Positions 53,701 through 63,637 of a DNA stretch of 64,000 bases are shown here, in pieces; position 1 is the stretch's first letter, and the number at the start of each line of letters is the position of its first letter. Location of the stretch: NCBI GenBank assembly GCA_018398585.1, contig JAGTTD010000003.1, forward strand, positions 7,448,637 through 7,512,636. The letters run 5' to 3'. The notes beneath the pieces are model-generated. The model did not search any database and was not told the DNA's origin. It saw nothing but the letters and a program-made list of their open reading frames with translations. The translations under genes were made by a program, and so were the position numbers. This DNA is from Simmondsia chinensis (Eukaryota > Streptophyta > Magnoliopsida > Caryophyllales > Simmondsiaceae).

Positions 53701-54400
53701 CTTGCATGGGATCATGCGCTTCCTAGGGGCCATGACCCAGGAGGTGCACGGGGCTTTTAGAGGCAATGCGCATGGTGGGGGAAACTTGCGCAGTGCTGCA
53801 CAAGGCAGTGCATAGGTTTGTGTCCAGGCATGACGGACTGCACAGGGTGCACAAATCCCGGGAAGCAACAAAAGCAGTGCGCATGTCAGGGGTGATGTGC
53901 ATGGGACAGCGCAAGGCAGTGTACGGGCCCAGTGACAGATGGGCGTGGCTGCACATGACCAAAGGACCAAGATGCAGGGATGCATGGAGGTCCAGAAGGG
54001 TGCGCAGGTCACGGGGACCAAGGAGCAGGTACACACAGAGGCCCAGGGAAGTGCGCATAGGCCTACTGTTGGTGCGCGTGGGTTGGCTATGGTGGCGCAG
54101 GGTGTGTAGGCCACAAGAACTCACAGAAATGAGCCGCAGGTATGCACGAAGGTTCAGATGGGTGCACAAGGAGGTGCGTGTCGGGTTGCCATGGGTGCGC
54201 GGGGCGCGCAGGCCACAGGAGTCCACAAGGCATTGGCACAAAGTTGTGTTCAAGTCCAAAGCAGTGCGAATGTCCAGAGGACTGAGGCGTAGGGGTACGT
54301 GAGTGTCCAAGAGGGTGCGCATGTGACAAGAACTAAGGCGCAAGTGTGCGCACTGGTCCAAAATGGTGCGCATCTGGATGCGCAAGGCTTAGCAACAATG
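53700..54400 (+). repeat. GC-rich degenerate repeat between gag and protease
   Basis: Built from GTGCGCA, GTGCACA and AGGTCCAGA words. A block of about 47 bp beginning GTCCAGAAGGGTGCGCAGG at 53990 recurs, diverged, at 54305 (GTCCAAGAGGGTGCGCATG), a distance of 315 = 15 x 21 bp. In the gag/protease frame it reads as an Ala/Gly/Gln/Val-rich linker (VQKGAQVTG, VQEGAHVTRTKAQV). Long open frames on the minus strand here are composition shadows. Confidence 0.75.
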
Positions 54401-54439
54401 GTGCACTCGAGGTGCGGACTAATGTTTGTCAACGCAAGG

Positions 54440-54830
54440 GGGAATGGTGCTAACACAAAAGAACTTCTTAACGCGGGTGCCACGCACAACTTCATATTGA
54501 AGCTGGAAGCAGTGCACATCGAATTGAGATATGCCCAAGAGGTGGGATGGATGAAGGCAGTGAACTCTTCATCCAAACCCATCCATGGTATTGCTTATGT
54601 AGTGCCAATTCAGCTAGGAGGCTGGCATGGCACTTTGGATCTGACAATGATCACAATGGATGACTTCAAGATGGTATTGGGATGGACTTCTTTGATACTG
54701 TGAAGCCTATATCATTTTCAAGGGACAGCGTGATGGAAATTTTGCAAGGCCAAGAGACTTATGCAATGCCTTTACTTCGGGGACAAGTACAGGCCAAGGT
54801 AATCTCAACCATGCAACTCAAGGAAGTGAA
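54440..54830 (+). pseudogene. Gypsy-2 protease
   Basis: LLNAGATHNFI (about 54466-54498) is the retropepsin active site, with catalytic Asp-Ser-Gly altered to Asn-Ala-Gly. It is followed by GWMKAVNSSSKPIHGIA, LGGWHGTLDLTMITMDDFKMVLGW (the second structural motif, normally VILGMDFL), a frame change near 54690, VKPISFSRD and STMQLKE. The loss of Asp indicates no protease activity. Confidence 0.85.
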
Positions 54831-54906
54831 AGGAGGACTTAAAGCTGATAGGGGTGTGATGCTGCCAGAACAACCGAAACCCATGATCAAGGACAAAGCC
54901 AATGTT

Positions 54907-55222
54907 GTGCATGACTCACATAGGGTTGCGATAGGATTGCGCGAGGCTGCACATGAGGTGCGCGAGGGCACGCATGAGGTGCATTTTGCTGCGCATTGGG
55001 TGCACTCGGATGCGCATGACTTGGAATTGGATACGCATGTGTTGCAGCATGGATGTGCATGACTTATGCTTTGATGCACATGGGTTGCACATGATTGTGC
55101 GTGACTTGTGCCTTGATACGCATGGGGTGCGCATTGATTCGCATGGGTTGCACAGGGACATGCATGGCTTGTGCTTGGAATCACAGGGCTTACGCATGGG
55201 TATGCATGACATGTGCGTGGCT
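54907..55222 (+). repeat. 21-bp minisatellite encoding a heptapeptide repeat
   Basis: Fifteen consecutive units around GCGCATGGGTTGCACATGGAT; fourteen are 21 bp and one (55054-55075) is 22 bp. In the frame leaving the protease the units read AHEVREG, THEVHFA, AHWVHSD, AHDLELD. After the 22-bp unit the phase shifts and the series continues AHGLHMI, VRDLCLD, THGVRID, SHGLHRD, MHGLCLE, SQGLRMG, MHDMCVA. Pattern: position 2 mostly His, position 4 Leu/Val, position 7 often Asp. The frame then runs on into the integrase zinc-finger remnant, so the array was a coding insert. Confidence 0.92.
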
Positions 55223-55387
55223 GCACAAGACTCATCAACACAGGGTCTATTCAAGGTTGTACCACAAGGGAAGACACAAAGGCTTGGGACAGGTAGTGGG
55301 CTGTCACATACCATGGAAAACAGAGTTTCTGGGTGGGAAATCTGGAGACATGACCTGATGAGGGGCTGTCATGACTCGGGATGGGTT

Positions 55388-55600
55388 GGACATTCAGGAA
55401 CCGAGAAGGTATGGGCATTGACGAAGGATGCATGTCAATGGCCATGGATGCTTGAACCTCTGCAGAGTTGGGCAAACTGAACTTGAGGCACTTGGTGGGT
55501 GCCAACATACACAAGTGAAAGACTAAGTGCACGGAGTACTTAGTTCATTGGAAGGGCTTTCCAGATGTTGAAGCTTCAAGAGGCATTGGAGGCATTTGAA
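55388..55600 (+). pseudogene. Gypsy-2 integrase zinc-finger remnant and chromodomain
   Basis: GHSGTEKVWALTKDACQWPWM (55388-55450) resembles the start of the H2C2 integrase zinc finger (GHxGxxKTxxLxxxxYYWPxM), though the Cys pair and the whole core are missing. After a frame change EYLVHWKGFPDVEAS (about 55534-55578) matches the chromodomain of plant chromoviruses (YLVKWKGYPxxExTWE). The Glu/Trp end is altered. Confidence 0.72.
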
Positions 55601-55646
55601 GCCGCTTAGCATTGACGAGGGCATCAATGGCTTAGGTGGGGGAGAG

Positions 55647-56417
55647 CGTCACTTGCCACCTATTTTAGTAGGATTTTTACTTAAGTAGGCTTAGTGTTGT
55701 GGAATACTCTAGAAGGATCTAGGACATGCTAGATCCCTCCAGAGCATTCAAGTGTGGATTCATGCATTTAGGAGCATGTATGTGGGAAGAGGCATCCCTT
55801 GGTGCAAAGGATGTGTCCCATGGGCCCTAGACATGGTTCATGCACACGGTTCTCATGGGGAGGACATGTCCCTTCCTAGCATTGTCAGATTCATGTAATT
55901 AGATCCATCCATTCATATACAGGCGTGTCCATTCATGTAGGGTCATGTCCTTGGCACTTAGGTGCATGCACGCATGGCTCTCACAGAGGGGTGTGTCCCT
56001 ACCATGTAAATGCTTGTACGTACTTAGGCTAGATGCATTGTCACGGTTGCATAAGGGGGTGTGTCCCCAACCATGTGATGCATGTACATAGTAGGGATTT
56101 ATTCTATTTTGTGAAGGGATGTATTCTTTCATTGTACGTATCTTTGTCTATAAATAAGATGGCAAGGCATTTGCCACGGGTGATCAACCCATTCCATTTA
56201 AACGCTCTTTCAGTTGGTCTAAGTGTCCAAATTTACTTGTGTGCCTAATCTTTTCCTTTACTTTCTAAACACTTTTTTGTGTTTACTTCTGCATTTATAT
56301 TATTTCCGTATTATTGTACTTTCGAATACCGGGGAGCCTGACTTAACGAGGGACTTTCAGAGTGAAGTTAAGTGGTACACGGGCTTTGACAAGGGTGTCC
56401 AAAGTCATCCCGTGACA
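55647..56417 (+). repeat. Gypsy-2 3' LTR
   Basis: 771 bp, starts CGTCACTTGCCACC (first T mutated to C), ends CATCCCGTGACA. TATA box at 56149-56156. It retains one exact GGACATGTCC (55862-55871). An extra segment of about 31 bp (GACTTTCAGAGTGAAGTTAA...) near 56350-56385 is absent from the 5' LTR. Confidence 0.92.
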
Positions 56418-57131
56418 ACACTCTTCCAATGGCTTTGTGTTAGTGTTGTGTTATATCGTATTAATAAGTTAATTAAAAAGGTTATATTCATCTAGTGTAC
56501 TTAGCAAGATACATCAATGCACCACTAGCACTAAGATATGGTACTTTAAGACACAAAATTTCTTCATTATATCCTCGAGAACGAAAGAGGTAGGTATCCA
56601 TATTAAACACTTCAACACTTTCTTTGTATAAGTGGATTAATGGACAAAACTTCCATCAGAGAAGTGCCTAATATGCGGGCCAAGGTAAGTTGTGTACTCT
56701 GTTTAAAATCTCTCATCCCAAGTTCTTTATTTAGGTATGCTTACAACTTTTACAGGTGAAACAGAAGCCCTAATGATGTTTAAATAAATGTACAACGCAA
56801 TAATTTACGGGAGTTGTTATTGGCAGGGGAAAATTTGTTATTGTCAAAGCAATAATGTGACTTATAAATAATAAGAATCATAAACTTGCCTTGAAAACTA
56901 TGAATTTGCTCTGATAATAACAATTTTTTATTGACAATAACATTACCCTAGTTTCAAATCTAGAATTTGATTTCTTAATAAAAACATGCTAATTGGATTG
57001 TAAACATATCTCCTTTATACTAGATATGTACTAGAACAATTGTAGCACATTCACCCAAATTGTATTAATTCATATAAAGATCTTTGTAATTTGATTGAAT
57101 GTAGTTCCCATGGTTTTGAGCTATATGTTTC
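56418..57131. other. AT-rich spacer, no gene
   Basis: No domain could be assigned. It may include decayed Copia F 3' sequence. GTTTC at 57127-57131 is the left target duplication of the next element. Confidence 0.45.
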
Positions 57132-57610
57132 TGTGCGGAAATAAACAATATACTCAGATCTGAATCGAATCAAATACCACGACAATAACGAGAAACAATC
57201 GGACTAAAAGAGAAACGAAACAATAGACACAGCGATTTACGTGTAAACCCCTTTACAATCGAAAAGGGGAGAAAACCACGGGCGGAGATCGGAGCTTTTA
57301 TTATTGAACAAAAGAAGAAGACGAATTACAATATTCTCACACACTTAATATTCTTTGGTTTCGGCGCCGCAATAGGGAAAGCCTCTCTTTTGACTTGGAT
57401 TGAATTCTGACGTACCCTACGTCCGTATTTATAGATGCGCGTAAACCCTGTTTCCCGATCAATCGGGGGGTCCCGATCGATCAGTCGTCTCTCTGTAAGC
57501 GTCCCTTGTTTACGTATCATTCCCGATCGATCGAGCTCCGTCCGATCGATCGGGCTCTCCACGGCCCTTCTCCTTAATGCGCCAAGTAATTTTGAGACAT
57601 ATACCTAACA
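57132..57610 (-). repeat. C2 3' LTR
   Basis: 479 bp; on minus it starts TGTTAGGTATATGTCTC and ends TTATTTCCGCACA. U3 carries four CGATCGATC-type palindromes (about 57456-57556). The TATA region is ATCTATAAATACG on minus (about 57427-57439). Confidence 0.95.
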
Positions 57611-57694
57611 AATCCCCACCTTGGCTCAAAATCAACATCAACAATAAAACAACTCCACCTTCTCCATGAACGCCCCCTCAACTGGGGCTAACAT

Positions 57695-60600
57695 ACATCA
57701 AGCTGAAAGACCCACTAAATTCGAGCAATGCTCGAACTTGCTACCTGGTAGAACTTTTGTGAACATGTCAGTTGGGTTATCTTCAGTCCCAATCTTCCTC
57801 AACTCTACCTTCCGCTCCTTAATCAGATCTCTGATAAAGTGATGCTTTACATCAATATGTTTCGTTCGGTCATAATGAGTCATCTGATCTTTCGCTAGGT
57901 GAATAGCGGACTGACTATCACAGTATACTCTAACTGTCCCCTGCTCGACACTAATTTCACTGATCAATCCTCTCAACCGAACGGCTTCTTTGAACGCTTC
58001 TGTTACTGCCATGTACTCGGCCTCGGTAGTAGATTGTGCTGTAACAGGCTGCAAACATGCTCTCCAACTGATAGTTGTGTCACCTAAACAAAACACATAC
58101 CCTGAAGTGGACTTCCTCTTATCAAGGTCTCCACCATAGTCAGAATCTACATACCCAACCAAATAGCACTTACTTTTCCCATATTCCAAACACAAATCAA
58201 AGGTTCCACGAAGATACCTGAGAATCCACTTTACTGTATGACAATGTTCTCTGCCCGGATTCGCCATGTACCTACTAACTCTGCTCACAGCAAAAGCAAT
58301 ATCTGGATGCGTATAGACCATCGCATACATAATACTGCCCACTTCACTAGAATAAGGAATCTGAGACATGTACCTGATGTCCTCCTCAGTCTGAGGCGAA
58401 TCTACGCTGAGAGTCTGAAATGAGCTACTAAGGGCGTGCTAACCGGGCTAGTATCCTTCATATGAAACCTATCTAACACCTTCTCAATATACTTCTCCTG
58501 AGACAAGTATAATTTTTCAGCTTCTTGGTCTCTATGAATTTCCATGCCTAATATCTTCTTAGCTGCTCCAAGATCCTTCATCTTAAATTCACTCTTCAAC
58601 ATTGATTTCAAGTCATCGACATCTTTCATATCTCGTGCTGCAATCAACATATCATCAACGTACAAAAGCAAATAAACAAAGCCTGAATCTGTCTTTCTGA
58701 AGTACACACAACTGTCGTACTTACTCCTGATGTAATCATGACTTGTCATGAACCGATCAAATCTCCTATACCACTGCCTAGGAGATTGATTTAAACCATA
58801 TAAAGACCTTTTAATCAAGCACACATGATCTTCTTTTCCTTCAACAACAAAACCCTTAGGCTGATGCATAAAGATACTCTCTTCTAGTTCACCATGCAAG
58901 AATGCAGTTTTGACATCCAATTGTTCAAGTTCAAAATCATGCATGGCAACCAAAGACAATAATGCACGAATCGAACTGTGTCTAACTACAGGTGAGAAAA
59001 TATCATGAAAATCAACACCTTGTACCTAACTGTAGCCTTTAGCTACCAAACGTGCCTTGTACCTCGCATCTTCCACTCCAGGAATGCCCTCTTTCCTCTT
59101 GAAGACCCATTTGCATCCAACCAGTCTTTCCCTATAGGAGGCTTCACCAGTTCCCAAGTCTGATTCTTATGAAGAGACAGCATCTCTTCATTCATAGCAA
59201 CGAGCCACTTCTCAGCATCAGTTCTCGATACAGCCGCTGTATATGAAGTCGGCTCACTGTCATCTAACGTTTCAGCAATAGAGAGGGCATAGGAAATCAT
59301 CTCCTCATACCCATATCTCTCAGGAGGCTTGATCTGTCGCCTCGGTCTACCACCAGCTATAGTAATATTCTCCACCTGCTGACCTATTTCTGCATTATCA
59401 GTAACAACATCAGAAACCTATACCTGAGGTGCTGGAATACTCTCAAGCTGAACAATCTGCTGATCTGACTGTATCTCTGTATCATCAGGTGTCTCAACCT
59501 GAACTGTATCTCTGTCAATGGAGGGTGTGTGTGGCGGATTAAGTAGAGCAGACTCATCGAAAGTAACATCTCTACTAGTCAGAAACTTCTGAAGACATGG
59601 ATCCCACAATCTATATCCCTTCACACCTGACGTATAACCAAGAAAGATGCACTTCTTGGCCCTAGGCTCTAGCTTTCCATCATTAACATATGCATATGCA
59701 GGACAACCAAAAACTTTGATCTGAGAATAATCAGAAGTTGAACTAGACCATACCTCTTCAAAAGTCTTCATCTGTAATGAAGAATGCAGTGTCTTGTTCA
59801 CAAGGTAGCAAGCCATGCTAACTACTTCTGCCCACCATTCTCTCTTTAAACCTGCATTTGAAAGCATACAACGAGCCTTCTCAAGTAACGTCCTGTTTAA
59901 CCTTTCAGCCACTCCATTTTGCTGAGGTCGACCTATACATGTCCTGTGCCTGACTATGCCCTGATCTTCACAAAATTTAGTGAAGTTCCCTTCGATAAAC
60001 TCAAGACCATTATCAGTCCTCAACCTCTTGATCGGCTTCCCTGTCTATTTTTCAAGTAGAATTTTCCACTTCTTGAAGATATCATACACTTCATTTTTCT
60101 GCTTAAGAAAATAGACCCAAACTTTACGTGAGTAGTCATCAGTGAACATTAGAAGATACCTGGACCCACCTTTAGAAGCCACTTTGGAAGGTCCCCACAT
60201 ATCAGAATGTATGTAGTCTAACGTTCCCTTGGTCTGATGCACTGCTACCTTGAAGCTGACTCTCTTCTGCTTCCCATAAATATAGTGCTCATAGAATTCC
60301 ATCAGTCCTGTTGACTGACCACGAAGAAGTCCCCTCTTACTCAGCTCAGACAATGCTTTGTCACCAATATGACCCATTCTCATGTGCCATAGTCTTGTGA
60401 TTTCTGCATCTGTCAATGTAGATGTAGAAACAGCAACTGCACCTGTCATGGTTGTACCTGCAAGCTTATACAAAGTACCAACCCTATTTCCTTTCATCAC
60501 AATTAACGCACCCTTACTGGCCCGCATGACTCCACCTTCAGCAGTATACTTGTACCCATTAGATTCAAGGGTACCTAGAGAAATCAAGTTCTTTTTCAAA

Positions 60601-61661
60601 TCCGGGACGTGACGAACATCACTTAAGATTCTAATAATTCCATCATACATTCTCACACGGACTGTTCCAACACCCACTACCTTACAAGCAGCATCATTAC
60701 CCATCAAGACAACCCCACCTTGTATAGACTTATACGTGGAGAACCAATCTCTGTTTGGAGTAACATGAAACGAACAACCTGAATCCATGACCCACTTATC
60801 TATGGACCTGGACTGAGAATCAGCAACTAGAAACTCCCCCTCACTATCCTCCTCTACAACACTAGCCTCAGCGGACTTGCCTTTACCGTGGTCACCCCTG
60901 TTACCCTCTTTTGATTTATTCTTATATCTGTAACAGTCTTTCTTTTTGTGCCCTTTCTTGTGACAATAGTGACACGACAGGTTCTTATGTCTAGATTTGG
61001 ACCTAGACTTATTCCCACCATTGGATCCCCTATGTTCTGATCGACCTCTCACATGTAAGCCACTACCCGAGTCATTCACCGAGTCAGATAATTCCTTATC
61101 TACCCGTTCTTTACTCACTAGGTTTCTTTTTACCTCATCAACAGTAATAGTTGGCCTACCCCCGTATATCATGCTTTCTACGAAGCCCTTATACGCATTA
61201 GAGAGCGAACACAGTAATATCATAGCCTGATCCTCGTCCTTAGGGACATCATCCAAAGCCTTTAATTCATGAATAATTGAGGTAAATTCGCTAAGATGGT
61301 TTTTAAGAGATGTACCTTCTGACATACTAAAAGTGTACAACCGCCACTTTACTGTGAGTTTGTTGGAGACTAACTTGTGGCAAAACATGTCTAACAATTT
61401 CTCCCATAACTCCTTTGCGGTTTTAATCTCCAATACCTCTGACAAAACATCGTCAGCCAAACACATCTGTATAGCCGTGAGCGCCTTCTCATCCAACTCT
61501 TCCCATTATGCCTCGGTCAACATTTCTGGTTTCTTCTATCTCCCCTCCAGTGCTTTCTTCAAGCCGTTCTGAGTCAAGAGTCCTTTCACACGAACTTGCC
61601 ATAAGCTAAAGCTTCCCTGACCATTGAATTTCTCAACCTCGGTTTTGATACCTGATGCCAT
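57695..61661 (-). pseudogene. C2 Copia gag-pol polyprotein
   Basis: Start ATG at 61661-61659 (MASGIKTEVEKFNG). GAG (UBN2-type) is broken by TAG/TAA near 61533 and 61505. A 483-codon stretch (61496-60045) carries the GAG end, zinc knuckle CHYCHKKGHKKKDC, protease VMDSGCSFH, pre-integrase LWHMRMGHIGDKA and integrase WGPS...TDDYSRKVWVYF. After one stop a 201-codon frame (60023-59418) has RTDNGLEF, RPQQNGVAERLNRTLLEKAR and KVFGCPAYAYV. RT follows with frame changes: WLVAMNEEM, LDVKTAFLHGELEES, YGLNQSPRQWYRRFDRF, LYVDDMLIAARDM (about 58625-58665), MKDLGAAKKILGM. RNase H ends the frame (58369-57698): YVDSDYGGDLDKRKSTSG, AQSTTEAEYMA, YCDSQSAIHLA, NPTDMFTKVLPG; stop 57697-57695. The catalytic YVDD and protease DSG are intact, but stops and frame changes prevent a complete product. 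Confidence 0.95.
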
Positions 61662-61682
61662 TGTATCAATTCGAAGAACCAA

Positions 61683-61694
61683 GCTCTGATACCA
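61683..61694 (-). other. C2 primer binding site
   Basis: On minus TGGTATCAGAGC, three bases inside the 5' LTR end, complementary to initiator tRNA-Met. Confidence 0.93.
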
Positions 61695-61697
61695 ATT

Positions 61698-62195
61698 TGT
61701 GCGGAAATAAACAATATACTCGGATCTGAATCGAATCAAATACCACGACAATAACGAGAAACAATCGGACTAAAAGAGAAACGAAACAATAGACACAGCG
61801 ATTTACGTGGAAACCCCTTTACAATCAAAAAGGGGAGAAAACCACGAGTGAAGATCGGAGCTTTTATTATTGAACAAAAGAAGCAGACGAATTACAATAT
61901 TCTCACACACTCAATATTCTTTGGTTGTGGCGCCGCAATAGGGAAAGCCTCTCTTTTGACTTGGATTGAATTCTAACGTACCCTACGTCCGTATTTATAA
62001 ATGCACGTAAACCCTGTTTTCCGATCGATCGTGGGGTCCCGATCGATCGGTTCCTCACCGATCGATCAGCCGCCTCTCTGTAAGCGTCCCTTGTTTACGT
62101 ATCATTCCCGATCGATCGAGCTCCACCCGATCGATCGGGCTCTCCACGGCCCTTCTCCTTAATGCGCCAAGTAATTTTGAGACATATACCTAACA
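61698..62195 (-). repeat. C2 5' LTR
   Basis: 498 bp, 19 bp longer than the partner LTR because it has one more palindromic unit. AATAAA-type signal on minus within TCAATAATAAAAGCTCC (about 61858-61875). Confidence 0.95.
62020..62139 (-). promoter_or_regulatory. CGATCGATC palindrome cluster in C2 5' U3
   Basis: Five sites (CCGATCGATCGT, CCGATCGATCGG, CCGATCGATCAG, CCGATCGATCGAG, CCGATCGATCGGG) lie within 120 bp upstream (on minus) of the TATA-like TTTATAAATAC near 61990-62003. The sister LTR has four. Position relative to TATA matches C1. A role as promoter or enhancer module is inferred. Confidence 0.55.
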
Positions 62196-62660
62196 GTTTC
62201 TGGCATCATTAATCCTTTAGGAATTTTCATATAAGTGCCAATTTCAAGTAAAACATACTATGTGCAAAATAGAGGGAAAGAATTTTGGTATAATTGACAC
62301 ATTAGTACACACATCCCAAACTTTTCCAATATTTGACGCCCAAGTTAGTGTTTGCTTTTAGCGAAAAATCAAATTACAAAGACAAAATACGAATTCCTAT
62401 AGAGAGAGAATCTAGAAGCTTGACCTATGTACGAAATAGGCGTGCGAAATGCACACTAACTTTACTATGTTAATGAACAACTTAGCAGGTTAAGTGAGAC
62501 CCGACCCGCTAGAGGGATTATTGGAAACCCTTGAGGTGGTCCAGACATGACTTTCTGGACATCTTTCGTTTCAGCGATCTGCCTTAGGTGGTTGAAGGGA
62601 GGCCCCATTTATTATGTAAGTTATGCAAGATGCCCTGCTCATAATTTAAAGAAACAATAT
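62196..62660. other. Spacer, no gene
   Basis: Begins with the right GTTTC target duplication of C2. No recognisable coding sequence; a 7-bp stem GTCCAGA/TCTGGAC occurs at about 62540-62561. Confidence 0.45.
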
Positions 62661-62663
62661 AGC

Positions 62664-62745
<82 letters not shown>

Positions 62746-62772
62746 GTGATAATAATAATAATAATAATAATA
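62664..62772. repeat. (AAT)n microsatellite
   Basis: About 36 AAT units with two single G interruptions (ATG, GTG). Poly-Asn and poly-Tyr frames over it are artefacts. Confidence 0.97.
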
Positions 62773-63385
62773 TTTATGCAATTGGGTTGGGACAACCAGT
62801 TAACCAGGGAATATGATGAAGGGCAAAGAAGTGTGGATGTGCTTTAAGCCTTTGAGCCGACCAAAGCATGATGACGCCTCTCCCTTTTGCATTCCTAACA
62901 TTCCCCCACTACATGCATTTATCTAGTAATGATAATAGTAATAATAATGATAGTAATAATTTATTATGATAAATTTGGCAGTGTGCTTATTCATCATGTT
63001 TAAGTTATGTTTGAGGTGGGGTTCATTAAGATGAACTGAACTCAAGCTCTAACTACACGTTCGACTTAATATTTCTTGCAAGACAAACTTCCTACAAGAC
63101 AAACAAACGATTAGAGGAATCCATGAAGTAACCCACGAGGGATCCTTCCGATGCTCAAGTCAATACCAATCTTATGAAATAATAATTAAATAGGTAATAA
63201 ATAAATATAATAATGAAGAATTGACAAATTAATAGGATCGGGTAAATATATCAAGTTACCAATACAGAATTGACCTAAGATAAGTAAACGAATCTTGATA
63301 ATTGCTCTGGAGAGAGAGTCGTAGGGTTGAAAAGGAGGGAGAGAATGCCCATTCATGAAGGGCTTTGAGGCCCCAAAAAAATCCC
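62773..63385. other. Spacer, no gene
   Basis: A further imperfect AAT/GAT-rich patch lies at 62930-62960. The 68-codon minus frame at 63392-63186 has no motif. Confidence 0.45.
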
Positions 63386-63637
63386 ATAACAAGCTATCTA
63401 TTTTGAAGTGTCTATAACAAGCTGTCTAGTTTGAAGTGTCTGGAACATGATGTCAACCTTAAAGTACCGGCAAATAGGGCATCTAGCTTGAAGTACTTAT
63501 GTTAGGGCTTCGAGCTTGAAGTACCTGGGATAGGGCTCCTGGCTTGAAAAACTTACGACATGGCTCCTGGCTTGAAGTACTTGCGATAGGACTTCAGGCT
63601 TGAAGTATTTACGATAGGGCATCTAGTATGAAGGACC
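63386..63637. repeat. 28-bp minisatellite, nine units
   Basis: Nine consecutive imperfect units around GGGCTCCTGGCTTGAAGTAC; all are 28 bp except one of 29 bp, and the last is slightly truncated. The core CTTGAAGTAC is the most conserved part. No reading frame is maintained. Confidence 0.92.

Larger units (their letters stand above)
51786..56417 (+). mobile_element. Non-autonomous Gypsy element lacking the pol core
   Basis: Two LTRs (740 and 771 bp) with TGTCAC...GTGACA termini, a tRNA-Met-type primer site and a purine tract (GGTGGGGGAGAG before 55647) define an element of about 4.63 kb. It encodes gag, protease, a remnant of the integrase zinc finger and a chromodomain-like end. RT, RNase H and the integrase core are absent, and a 21-bp tandem repeat sits in their place. 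A clean target duplication is not visible (CTCAC versus ACACT). It is a chromovirus-type deletion derivative that would depend on enzymes supplied in trans. Confidence 0.88.
57132..62195 (-). mobile_element. Full-length Copia element C2 (TNT1-94-like)
   Basis: 5064 bp on the minus strand, LTRs of 479 and 498 bp, target duplication GTTTC at 57127-57131 and 62196-62200, a tRNA-Met primer site and gag-pol. It is in the same family as C1. By eye the LTRs differ at about 20 substitutions plus a 19-bp indel. This is the best-preserved coding element in the window but still has several stops and frame changes. Confidence 0.96.

Noticed and set aside
53620..54385. Overlapping minus-strand frames of 164 and 220 codons rich in Cys/Leu/His/Pro
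   Set aside because: They are antisense to the GC-rich repeat of Gypsy-2, have repetitive composition, and the plus strand holds the recognisable gag/protease frame.
54907..55222. CRISPR-like regular array
   Set aside because: Units are contiguous with no unique spacers, repeats are imperfect, and the context is a plant retrotransposon.
54759..55314. Minus-strand frames of 132 and 160 codons
   Set aside because: They are mirror readings of the 21-bp array; any frame is open because unit length is a multiple of three and stop-poor.
60382..61572. Plus-strand frames of 76-79 codons inside C2
   Set aside because: They are antisense shadows of the C2 gag-pol, which has clear domains on minus.
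62547..62816. ORF with a long poly-Asn run, and poly-Tyr on the other strand
   Set aside because: Direct translation of the (AAT)n microsatellite with no flanking gene features.
63386..63637. CRISPR-like 28-bp repeat
   Set aside because: No spacers between units; it is a head-to-tail minisatellite in eukaryotic DNA.
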